A stretch of 64,000 bases of DNA from HGM04593 sp964470845. GTDB taxonomy: Bacteria > Bacteroidota > Bacteroidia > Bacteroidales > Bacteroidaceae. Shown here one piece after another: positions 17,434-25,452 of this stretch. A program made the translations under genes and the position numbers. The number at the start of each line of letters is the position of its first letter. Within the stretch, counting starts at the first letter, position 1. The DNA lies in contig CAYYEL010000003.1 in assembly GCA_964470845.1 (NCBI GenBank), forward strand, positions 9,207-73,206. The letters run 5' to 3'. Under the pieces are notes generated by a model. That model searched no databases and was not told the origin of the DNA. It worked only from the letters and a program-made list of their open reading frames with translations.

Positions 17434-19293
17434 TCAATCGAGTATCGCACTCTTATATCCCTCGACTACGGGCTGGGTCGGGCCGACGTAATCGAGAATA
17501 AGCAACTCATTATTGGTATCTTTCAACCAGCACCCGGGGACATATAATGTTTTCTGCGGTCCTCTGCTCCAGAAGCGTCCCAATGAGTGGCCGTTTATCC
17601 ACGCCTCGCCGCGTCCCCACGTACCCATATAAAGGTAGAAATCCCCGTTCGCCGGCAATGTAAAGGTTGTACGATAATACCCTCCTCGACCGACACTCGG
17701 GAGCGAACCGAAGGTACGTAAGGATGCTTGAGTGTAGTCGGCACTGAGAGGAGTATTTTCCCAGCCTTGGAGCACCTCTTTTTTCCCCGAAGCATCCAGC
17801 AGGCACACTTTCCCCACAAGACCTTTGCGGTCTTTATAACCTGCAATATTTGCAGCACGGCCAAAGGCATCTACAAGAATCTGCAACTCGGCTCGGCCTG
17901 CACTCTCGGGCAACGGCACAATGCTGTCGCCATCCTGACGACTAATCATTGCCACCCTTGCACCATTTAAAAATATCTGTGCATTATCGCTAAAGGCTTC
18001 TAAATAGAGCGAGACACCCTTTTTAATCGCGGGCAGTTCAGTTGAATAGAGCATTGCCCCGTATCCTAAATTACACTTTTCAAATGCAAGAGGCTGTTGC
18101 GAGACAACCGGCTGCGGCAGACTGTCAAGCAGAGGCGCAAATGAAGTAACTACAGTTTCGGGCATACCGGTAAGTTCAATAGCCTCGGCCTCGGCTTTTG
18201 CAGGAAACAGTTGCGTTGCCGAACGGAAGAAGGCTTCGCGATACATTGTAATAGGCTCGCGGTAACGTCCACTCTCGTTGAAAATGCACATATTATCGTA
18301 TGACGTCGAGAATGGGCGGAATTTTCCGTTAACAATTTCGGCACCGGCAAGATGTCCAAACGATGTTCCGCCCAGCGCCACACTTACATTAACCGAGCCT
18401 TTACCCTCGAACACCTCGAACATTCGAGCAAAAGGCGGGTCGAGGCTACGCAGTGGCATCCTCTTGCCCCACACGTGTCGGCATTTGCGCGAAACATCGA
18501 AACATATAACAGGGGTGTTGGGATTGTGCTTCCTTACACCGGCAAAATTACTCATAGCCTGTTGTTTTTCGTCAATGGAATATGCAACGACAGCCTTGTC
18601 CAAAGGCATTCGATGGATTGTTTCCTTTGTAGCTGCAACGGTAAGCAATGTCGCGTCGAAGCCCACACTGCGCACCGTGTCGCACAAAGCCGAAAGATAA
18701 CCCTTATGAGTACTCTGCACCCCCACGGGCTCTTCTATATTTATGAGCGCAATATTTCCGCCACAAGAAAGCTGACAATCGGCAAGCTCACCTGCGAGCG
18801 CACGAAAATATCGTCCCACCCTATCCATAAATCTCTTTTGACGAGTGCGTACGTTGATTGAATCATCGGCAAGCAGCCACCAAGGCATACCGCCAAAGTC
18901 GAGGTGCGAATCGACATACGGCCCTACGTGCAACCACACAAGCAGGCCATTCTCCTGCGCCATTTGACAAAACTCGCGCACATTACAAGCCCCCGAAAAA
19001 TCAAATTCGCCCTCGCGAGGCTCGTGTAACATCCACGGTACACGCACAAGAATTGTGTTAACTCCCAACCCCTTTACAAGCGCAAGACGCTGTTGCCAAT
19101 ACTCGTGAGGCAACCGAGCATAGTCCAAAGAGACCGAGCCCATTTTGAACGGCACGCTATCAAAAAAAAGCACACCACTGATTACCTCAAGCGAATGACT
19201 TTCTACTTTACGGTTGTCGCACCTCATAAACAGAGGTGCGAACAACATTAGAAACAACAAGGAGAAAGAAACTCTTTGTAATACTCTTTTCAT
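17434..19293 (-). CDS. GH35 beta-galactosidase-like secreted protein with degenerate active site
   Basis: 619 residues with an N-terminal hydrophobic signal (VSFSLLFLMLFAPLFM) and a Cys at 25. The TIM barrel follows GH35 closely: LPHEYWQQRLALVKGLGVNT, HEPREGEFDFSGA, GPY..., LDFGGMPWWLL, GGTSFGHLAGA. Jelly-roll domains close the protein, with WGRGEAWINGHSLGRFWSRG and GPQKTLYVPGCWL. The catalytic residues are altered: the acid/base Glu of ENEYG is P189 in IEEPVG, the nucleophile Glu of CSEFW is D266 in CFDVS, the Glu of CAEWD is His and the Asn of FWNxHEP is Leu. It may bind glycans rather than cut them. Last gene of the glycan cluster. Confidence 0.78.
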   Translation of the reverse strand: MKRVLQRVSFSLLFLMLFAPLFMRCDNRKVESHSLEVISGVLFFDSVPFKMGSVSLDYARLPHEYWQQRLALVKGLGVNTILVRVPWMLHEPREGEFDFSGACNVREFCQMAQENGLLVWLHVGPYVDSHLDFGGMPWWLLADDSINVRTRQKRFMDRVGRYFRALAGELADCQLSCGGNIALINIEEPVGVQSTHKGYLSALCDTVRSVGFDATLLTVAATKETIHRMPLDKAVVAYSIDEKQQAMSNFAGVRKHNPNTPVICFDVSRKCRHVWGKRMPLRSLDPPFARMFEVFEGKGSVNVSVALGGTSFGHLAGAEIVNGKFRPFSTSYDNMCIFNESGRYREPITMYREAFFRSATQLFPAKAEAEAIELTGMPETVVTSFAPLLDSLPQPVVSQQPLAFEKCNLGYGAMLYSTELPAIKKGVSLYLEAFSDNAQIFLNGARVAMISRQDGDSIVPLPESAGRAELQILVDAFGRAANIAGYKDRKGLVGKVCLLDASGKKEVLQGWENTPLSADYTQASLRTFGSLPSVGRGGYYRTTFTLPANGDFYLYMGTWGRGEAWINGHSLGRFWSRGPQKTLYVPGCWLKDTNNELLILDYVGPTQPVVEGYKSAILD

Positions 19294-19308
19294 CTATAAT
19301 CGGAATTA

Positions 19309-21240
19309 TTACAGAAGTTTTACAAACATCTCAATAGCTTGATATTCGGGTAATCCTATTTTGTCGAAGATGTGTGCAGTGCCCTGCATTCGATCCTCGG
19401 CACGTTGCCAGAATTCGCGTGAATCCTCGCCGGGGAAGGGAACAATATCCTTCTGCGAGAGGTGGCGGAAGATAGCGTGGCGTTTGCGTATCATCTCCTC
19501 GGGGCTCAGAGGCACTGCCATATCAGCAACAGCGAGGTCCCACTCCTGCCAAGCTCCACGATAGAGCCAAATGTGGCAGTCCTTGGCCCACTCCTCGTCC
19601 TTTACCTCGTCAAAAGCACGAAGCACAGCCTCGATACACACACGGTGTGTACCGTGCGGGTCAGTAAGGTCGCCTGCAGCATAAATCTGGTGGGGCTTTA
19701 CACGACGCATAAGCTCTTTTGTTATCTCAATATCCTCGTCCGAAAGCTTACCCTTCTTAATGCCGCCTGTCTCGTAGAAAGGCAGATTCAGGAAGTGAGC
19801 ATTTGTGCGGTCGTTAAGACCTATCGAGCGACAAGCTGCACGTGCCTCGGCACGACGAATAGCACCCTTGAAACGCAAAAGCTCGGCCGGCTCGGGAACG
19901 CCCGGTACTTTCGATGCGATTATCTCGCGTATCTCGTCGAAGAGGTCGCCCAAGTGTCCGAATCCCATCTCGCGGGCTGTGTCTATGTTCTGTAACACAA
20001 CGTCGTCATTTACAGCCACATTACCCGATGTCTGATAAGCAACGTGTACGTCGTGTCCCTGCTCTATGAGACGGTTGAATGTTCCACCCATTGAGATAAC
20101 ATCGTCGTCGGGGTGAGGCGAGAATATTATAACTCGCTTGGGATAGGGCGACGAGGGCACAGGGCGTGTCGTATCGTCGGCATTGGGTTTACCACCGGGC
20201 CAGCCCGAGATTATGTGTTGCACGTCGTTAAAGACACGGATATTTATCTGGTCGTAACGGCCGACGCGGTCGAGGAGGTCGGAGAGTGAGTTGCTGATAT
20301 AATCTTGGAATGTCAGTTTGAGAATGGGTTTTTCAACCACACTGCACAGCCACAATACAGCCTTGCGGATAAGTTTGGGTGTCCACTCCTCGGGGGGCGA
20401 AATGAGCCACGGTTGTTTAACGCGTGTGAGCTCTTGCGCCGCAGCCTCGTCAATGATTACCTGCATATCGGGATGAGACTGTAGATTGGTCGAAGGATGA
20501 CTCTCTGTTACCTCGCCCTCGATAAGGTCGCGAGCAATCTTGGCCTTATCTTCACCCCACATCATAAGTACTATTTTCTTTGCGCTGCGAATGGTCTCAA
20601 GACCCATTGTTATTGCCATCTTGGGAACGTCGTTGGGATTCGAGAAGAATTGGAATTGTGTCTTACGGCTGTTGTAGGTGAGTTGTACCAAGCGAGTGGT
20701 CGATTTTGAATAGCTTCCCGGCTCGTTGAATCCAACCTGTCCGAGCTCGCCCACGCCCATTATCATAAGGTCTATTTTGCCGTGTACCATCTGTTCGTAC
20801 TCGCGGCAATATTCGCGCACGTCATCGGTGGGCACTGTTCCATCGGGAAAATGCACGTTGTCGGGGTCAATATCTACGTAGTTGAGTAACTCTTGATAGA
20901 CGCGGTGGTTACGGCTCTGAGGATTGGTGGGCTCGATGGGATAAAACTCGTCGAGGCTGAACACCTCTACATTCTTAAAACTCACTTCTCCGGCTTTATA
21001 TCTCTTTACAAGCTCGTTATATAGTCCGAGGGGAGTGCGACCGGTCGATAGTCCGAGTGCAAATTTACGATTCTCTTTATGATTATTTATAGCCGACACT
21101 ACAAGATCGGCCGCTACTATTGCTCCTTCTGCGGCATTTTCGCACACGCGTGTAGGAACTTTCTCGAACTTACAGATGCTCTCGATTGAGGCTAATACCG
21201 GAAGTTCACCAATCTTTGGGAGTACAAAATTCTGATTCAT
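19309..21240 (-). CDS. NagB-like glucosamine-6-phosphate deaminase domain fused to a PIG-L/LmbE deacetylase domain
   Basis: 643 residues. The N-terminal 290 resemble NagB (LGLSTGRTPLGLYNELV, FSLDEFYPIEPTN with D97). The C-terminal half is a PIG-L/LmbE domain, with the zinc motif PHPDDD at 375-380 and DPHGTHRVC later. Fusions of this length are known in Bacteroidetes. The first domain would turn glucosamine-6-phosphate into fructose-6-phosphate, the second would remove N-acetyl groups. In the proton-relay loop, E. coli D141 and H143 (NDGHIAFNEP) are L166 and Q168 here (ELGQVGFNEP), while E173 is kept. Cytoplasmic. Flanked by the GH35-like gene and anSME. Confidence 0.82.
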   Translation of the reverse strand: MNQNFVLPKIGELPVLASIESICKFEKVPTRVCENAAEGAIVAADLVVSAINNHKENRKFALGLSTGRTPLGLYNELVKRYKAGEVSFKNVEVFSLDEFYPIEPTNPQSRNHRVYQELLNYVDIDPDNVHFPDGTVPTDDVREYCREYEQMVHGKIDLMIMGVGELGQVGFNEPGSYSKSTTRLVQLTYNSRKTQFQFFSNPNDVPKMAITMGLETIRSAKKIVLMMWGEDKAKIARDLIEGEVTESHPSTNLQSHPDMQVIIDEAAAQELTRVKQPWLISPPEEWTPKLIRKAVLWLCSVVEKPILKLTFQDYISNSLSDLLDRVGRYDQINIRVFNDVQHIISGWPGGKPNADDTTRPVPSSPYPKRVIIFSPHPDDDVISMGGTFNRLIEQGHDVHVAYQTSGNVAVNDDVVLQNIDTAREMGFGHLGDLFDEIREIIASKVPGVPEPAELLRFKGAIRRAEARAACRSIGLNDRTNAHFLNLPFYETGGIKKGKLSDEDIEITKELMRRVKPHQIYAAGDLTDPHGTHRVCIEAVLRAFDEVKDEEWAKDCHIWLYRGAWQEWDLAVADMAVPLSPEEMIRKRHAIFRHLSQKDIVPFPGEDSREFWQRAEDRMQGTAHIFDKIGLPEYQAIEMFVKLL

Positions 21241-21262
21241 ATAATTATTTTTTAGTTAGTTA

Positions 21263-22519
21263 TTATTGGTTGTTTCTTAGTTGCATAATTTTTGACGCAG
21301 GCTCGCCACGCTCGATAAGCGTGCGCATCTGCCGCATATAAGGGTCGGTGTGTCTGAAGAACGTCTTATAGCCCTCGCATAGTACGTTTTTATAAGGCTC
21401 GCCGTTCTTGGCATAGTCGAAGCGATGCTTTGGGCACTCGCCACGACACAGAAAATAGTAGCTGCAACGCTTGCACTCAAGAGGCAGCGCCTCGCGTTTG
21501 TCGCGTCCGAATGCTTGTTGCTCGTTGCTTGCATACATCTGTTGCACGGTTGTTTCCATTATATTTCCCAAGCGATACTCGGGATATACAAAGTGGTCGC
21601 ACGAATAGACGTCGCCATTGTGTTCGACAACTAATCCGTCGCCACAAGTCTCGCAGAATGAGCACACACCCGGCTGCACTCCGCACCAATTGGCAAGCGT
21701 GGCATCGAAGAGTTGTACGAAACGGTAGCCGACATCGTTCTTTATCCACTCATCGAATACATCGCACATAAACTTTCCGTAGGCCTCGGCCGACACCGAC
21801 CACGGCGCCTCAACGGCGTCTTCCTCGTCGGGCGATACTATCAGCGGGCGTTTACCCTCGGCCTCGCGCAGCCGTACATACTCGACCACCGGAAGGAATT
21901 GTATATAGTTGCCCAAGCGACACAAGAAACGATACACCTCGACTCCGCGGCCTTCGCTGCGTTTGTTCACCGTTGCCAAAAGATTATAATCGACACCTGC
22001 CGATGCCATTTTTTCGGCGGCTTTTACCACTTTTTCAAAAGTGGGCGCCCCGCCACAATCGCGTCGAAAAGCATCGTGTATGTCCTGCGGGCCGTCGAGC
22101 GAGAGGCCTATCAAGAAATTATTATCCTTGAAGAAACTGCACCACTCGTCGTTAATGAGTACTCCGTTTGTTTGCAGAGTATTTTCTATTATCTTGTCGC
22201 CGCAATATTTTTGTTGCAGCTCCATTGCCTTGCGAAAAAAGGGCAGCCCTGCCAATAGCGGCTCGCCTCCGTGCCAGCAGAATGTTATCTGTTGTTGCCC
22301 TGCTCCTTGTATATATTGTTTTATATACTCCTCAAGCAGTTCGACGCTCATTCGAGGCATTTTACCCGAATATATCTCGGACTTATCGCGGTAGTAGCAA
22401 TAGTTGCAGTCGAGGTTACAGGCCGAGCCAATGGGCTTGACCATTGTCGCAAACGTAGGCCGACGCCTCATTTTTGCAACGTCTGTCAGACTATAAATGT
22501 TCCTCTTGTTGCTTTTCAT
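21263..22519 (-). CDS. Anaerobic sulfatase-maturating enzyme (radical SAM, SPASM)
   Basis: 418 residues. The radical SAM cluster motif C34-x3-C38-x2-C41 lies in GSACNLDCNYCYYRDK; FCWHGGEPLLAG and LQTNGVLINDEW follow. The C-terminal SPASM region has the Cys-rich stretches GVCSFCETCGDGLVVEHNGD, YSCDHFVYPEYRLGN and LECKRCSYYFLCRGECPKHR, binding two more clusters. It oxidises the active-site Ser or Cys of sulfatases to formylglycine without oxygen. The sulfatase directly upstream has a Ser at this site, which requires this enzyme, so the pair is functionally matched. 13 bases separate them. Confidence 0.92.
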   Translation of the reverse strand: MKSNKRNIYSLTDVAKMRRRPTFATMVKPIGSACNLDCNYCYYRDKSEIYSGKMPRMSVELLEEYIKQYIQGAGQQQITFCWHGGEPLLAGLPFFRKAMELQQKYCGDKIIENTLQTNGVLINDEWCSFFKDNNFLIGLSLDGPQDIHDAFRRDCGGAPTFEKVVKAAEKMASAGVDYNLLATVNKRSEGRGVEVYRFLCRLGNYIQFLPVVEYVRLREAEGKRPLIVSPDEEDAVEAPWSVSAEAYGKFMCDVFDEWIKNDVGYRFVQLFDATLANWCGVQPGVCSFCETCGDGLVVEHNGDVYSCDHFVYPEYRLGNIMETTVQQMYASNEQQAFGRDKREALPLECKRCSYYFLCRGECPKHRFDYAKNGEPYKNVLCEGYKTFFRHTDPYMRQMRTLIERGEPASKIMQLRNNQ

Positions 22520-22532
22520 TGCTACTGTTTTT

Positions 22533-24104
22533 TTATTGTGCTATATATTCCTCCTCGCCATACTGCACCTGAAGCTCTTTGAGCAACATCTTCAGGCTAT
22601 CGGTCAACTGCTCGGTACCCTCCTTGCCATATATATTATTGAGCTCGGCGGGGTCTTGTTGCAGGTCGAACAGTTCCCAACTGCCGGGCAGCTGCTTACC
22701 TTGGAATTCTGTGGGGACTATGTGAATAAGTTTATATCGCTCGGTGCGCACTCCAAGATGCGGACGCACAGTGTGTTCGTCGGGGAATTCGTAATAATGA
22801 TAGTAGAGCGCCTTGCGGTTAGCTTCCCATTTCTCGCCTTTCAATAGTGGCAGAAGCGAGCATCCGTGAATATCCTCGGGAACATCGACACCTGCTGCAT
22901 CGAGTATCGTAGGCGCATAGTCAATATTCTGAACCATTTGTGCTACGTCGCCCTTTATTCCACCCGGCAGACGCATTAACAACGGGGTGCGGAACGACTC
23001 CTCGTACATAAAGCGTTTGTCGAACCAACCGTGCTCGCCCATATAAAATCCTTGGTCGGATGTATAGACGATGAGGGTATTATCCATAAGCCCCTCGGCT
23101 TCGAGATAATCGAGTACCCGACCGACATTTCTATCCACCGAGGTTATTACGCGCAAATAGTCGCGCATATACTGTTGGAATTTCCAAGCGTCAAGCTCTT
23201 GCCCCTTTGGATTTTTCTTTTTAAACTCGGCTATTACGCGATCGTAGTGAGCATCCCAAGCAGCTTTTTGAGCCGAGTCCATACGATTGTAGATTGCACG
23301 TCCTGCAGCCTCAAGGTCGGGACGCGAATGAATCTCATTCTCTTTATCGGCGAGTTTGAGGTCATAGACAAGATCCATATCTTTTGCTATCGACATATGC
23401 TGCATAAGCGCTGCGTCGCGCCCCTCGTAGCTGTCGTAGAAAGTCTCGGGAAGCGGAAAATCCGAGTCGCCGAACAGCTCAAGGTCGCAAGTGTCGGGCA
23501 TCCACGTACGATGCGGCGCTTTATGATGCAGAAGCAGACAGAAAGGCTTACTACTGTCGCGACCGTTCTCAAGCCAATCGAGCGCAAGCTCGGTTGTAAC
23601 ATTTGTCGCATATCCCTTGCGCTGTACTTTAGTGCCGTTGCAGATGAACGTAGGATTATAATAGTCGCCCTGCCCTATGAGAACATCCCAATGATTAAAG
23701 CCCGTAGGTTCGGATGTAAGATGCCATTTTCCAATCACCGCCGTCTCGTATCCTTGCGCCTGAAGCAGCTTGGGAAAAGTCTGCTGCGAGCCGTCGAACG
23801 ACGAACGATTATCGGTGAACCCGTTGGCCAAACTATGCTTGCCAGTCAGCATACAAGCACGACTGGGACCGCTTATCGAGTTGGCCACAAAGCTATTGGT
23901 AAAGCGTACACCGTCGGCTGCTATACGGTCGATATTAGGTGTGTTTATGTAGCGAGTGTCGTAAGCACTGATTGTCTGATACGAGTGGTCGTCGCACATA
24001 ATGTAAAGAATATTCATCGGCTTAACCTCTTGTTTTTTCTCTTCACAGGCGATAAACGGCAACATAGCAGTTCCGGCCAATGACAGGCACACAATGTTCT
24101 TCAT
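22533..24104 (-). CDS. Ser-type sulfatase, lipoprotein
   Basis: 523 residues from the ATG at 24104; seven codons further up the frame there is only a GTG. Lipoprotein signal with LPFIAC. Sulfatase core: metal-binding DD in MCDDHSYQT, the maturation motif S-G-P-S-R (Ser at residue 78, NSISGPSRACMLTGKHS), GKWHLTSEP, and YTSDQGFYMGEHGWFDKRF. It removes sulfate esters from a glycan in the periplasm or at the surface. Neighbouring GH109, GH35-like and amino-sugar genes point to mucin or glycosaminoglycan; the position of the sulfate cannot be told. Expression with anSME is likely from the 13-base spacing. Confidence 0.9.
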   Translation of the reverse strand: MKNIVCLSLAGTAMLPFIACEEKKQEVKPMNILYIMCDDHSYQTISAYDTRYINTPNIDRIAADGVRFTNSFVANSISGPSRACMLTGKHSLANGFTDNRSSFDGSQQTFPKLLQAQGYETAVIGKWHLTSEPTGFNHWDVLIGQGDYYNPTFICNGTKVQRKGYATNVTTELALDWLENGRDSSKPFCLLLHHKAPHRTWMPDTCDLELFGDSDFPLPETFYDSYEGRDAALMQHMSIAKDMDLVYDLKLADKENEIHSRPDLEAAGRAIYNRMDSAQKAAWDAHYDRVIAEFKKKNPKGQELDAWKFQQYMRDYLRVITSVDRNVGRVLDYLEAEGLMDNTLIVYTSDQGFYMGEHGWFDKRFMYEESFRTPLLMRLPGGIKGDVAQMVQNIDYAPTILDAAGVDVPEDIHGCSLLPLLKGEKWEANRKALYYHYYEFPDEHTVRPHLGVRTERYKLIHIVPTEFQGKQLPGSWELFDLQQDPAELNNIYGKEGTEQLTDSLKMLLKELQVQYGEEEYIAQ

Positions 24105-24217
24105 TTTGTTATTGATATTTTCCACGGTATATTCAAATATATGTTTGTTTATTTTTGCAAAAATAAAACAATTTGAAAAATAACAAACATTTTATTCTTA
24201 TATTTTATACTAAAAAA

Positions 24218-24264
24218 AGCAAAAGCCCCCTGCGCAGTTTATTATTGCACAGGGGGCTTTTGCT
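24218..24264. terminator. Terminator downstream of the ROK kinase gene
   Basis: Long hairpin with arms AGCAAAAGCCCCCTG and its complement, followed on the minus strand by T-rich sequence. It separates the ROK gene from the sulfatase gene, so the sulfatase must have its own promoter in 24105-24217. Confidence 0.8.
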
Positions 24265-24302
24265 CAATTTACAGGTTCTAATAATTCCCTTGGAGTTGTT
24301 TC

Positions 24303-25259
24303 TTAATCTTTCCAGCCGAGAGCCGAGGCGCCAAGGACAGCTGCATCGGCACCGGGGAGCGACGATTTAAGGACCTTAACCTTGTCTTTCCACAAAAAGA
24401 CTACATTCTCGTTCATTCTCTTACGGATAGGTTCAAGCAGGAGCTCGCCTGCATTGGCCAGACCACCGAACAGAACAATTGCCTCGGGAGCCGAGAATGC
24501 AATAAAATTACAGAAAGCATCGCCAAGAACTGCACCTGTAAAGTCAAATATCTCTTTGGCCAATTTATCGCCCTCCATTGCTGCATCGAACAGCATTTTT
24601 GAGGTGAGCTTATCGCACTCAATATTACGCAATACACTCTCGTCGGTGCGAGTGCCTAACCATATTTTAGCAGTGCGCACAATACCCGTTGCCGAAGCGT
24701 ATGTCTCAAGACAGTCGGTGCGACCGCAACCACAAGCACGTCCCTCGATTACAGGCGCTGTAACGTGTCCGAGCTCACCGGCAAAGCCGTCGTGTCCGTA
24801 AATAAGCTGACCATTAGAGACAATACCACTGCCGACACCTGTTCCCAAAGTAATCACAATAAAATCTTTCATACCTTGAGCAACACCATATTTCATCTCG
24901 CCTATTGCAGCTGCGTTGGCATCATTTGTAACCTTTGTAGGGAGGCCTGTTTTTTTCTCAATGAGCCAACCCAGAGGCACAATACCCTTCCACGGCAAGT
25001 TGGCGGCATTCACAATCTCGCCTGTGTAGTAATTAGCCATAGGTGCGCCAATTCCCACGCCCTCTATTTTACCCTCGCAACCATTCTCCTTGGCCAGCTT
25101 GGCAATTACTTGTGCAACAGCGTCGGTGTAATCTTCAATTTCGCGATAGGCCTGAGTTTTCACCGAGTCATCCTTAGCCAAAATATGTCCTTTGACATCT
25201 ACAAGACCAATGACAGTATTTGTTCCGCCAAGGTCGATTCCTATAACATAGCTATCCAT
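24303..25259 (-). CDS. ROK-family sugar kinase (glucokinase-like)
   Basis: 318 residues. ATP phosphate-binding motif IGIDLGGTNTVIGLVD at the N-terminus, ANAAAIGEMKYG, TLGTGVGSGIV, ELGHVTAPV and the zinc-binding ROK signature GRACGCGRTDCLETYAS. Phosphorylates a hexose in the cytoplasm; glucose is the default in this family, but GlcNAc, ManNAc or glucosamine are also possible and would fit the amino-sugar neighbours. Divergent from the GH109 gene with a shared 163-base AT-rich promoter region. Confidence 0.88.
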   Translation of the reverse strand: MDSYVIGIDLGGTNTVIGLVDVKGHILAKDDSVKTQAYREIEDYTDAVAQVIAKLAKENGCEGKIEGVGIGAPMANYYTGEIVNAANLPWKGIVPLGWLIEKKTGLPTKVTNDANAAAIGEMKYGVAQGMKDFIVITLGTGVGSGIVSNGQLIYGHDGFAGELGHVTAPVIEGRACGCGRTDCLETYASATGIVRTAKIWLGTRTDESVLRNIECDKLTSKMLFDAAMEGDKLAKEIFDFTGAVLGDAFCNFIAFSAPEAIVLFGGLANAGELLLEPIRKRMNENVVFLWKDKVKVLKSSLPGADAAVLGASALGWKD

Positions 25260-25452
25260 AAAAACTTTTAAATATTTGGTTAGTTAAAATTTTCAAATGT
25301 AATGATTTTGCGAATGTATATATTTTTTTTTATTTTCCGAGGGTATAAAGTCAAAAATATAAAAAAAACTAAATAAGGTTTTATATTTCAAATATTATTA
25401 TGTACCTTTGCGATAATAACAAGTGCACATTATTATAAACATTATAAACCAA
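25260..25452. promoter_or_regulatory. Divergent promoter region ROK kinase / GH109
   Basis: Very AT-rich. TACCTTTGC at about 25403-25411 on the plus strand is a perfect -7 box for the GH109 gene and leaves a leader of about 60 bases. The ROK gene promoter must lie on the other strand near 25290-25330, but no single box stands out. Confidence 0.5.

Noticed and set aside
23031..24083. 350-codon plus-strand frame
   Set aside because: Antisense to the sulfatase gene; no motifs.
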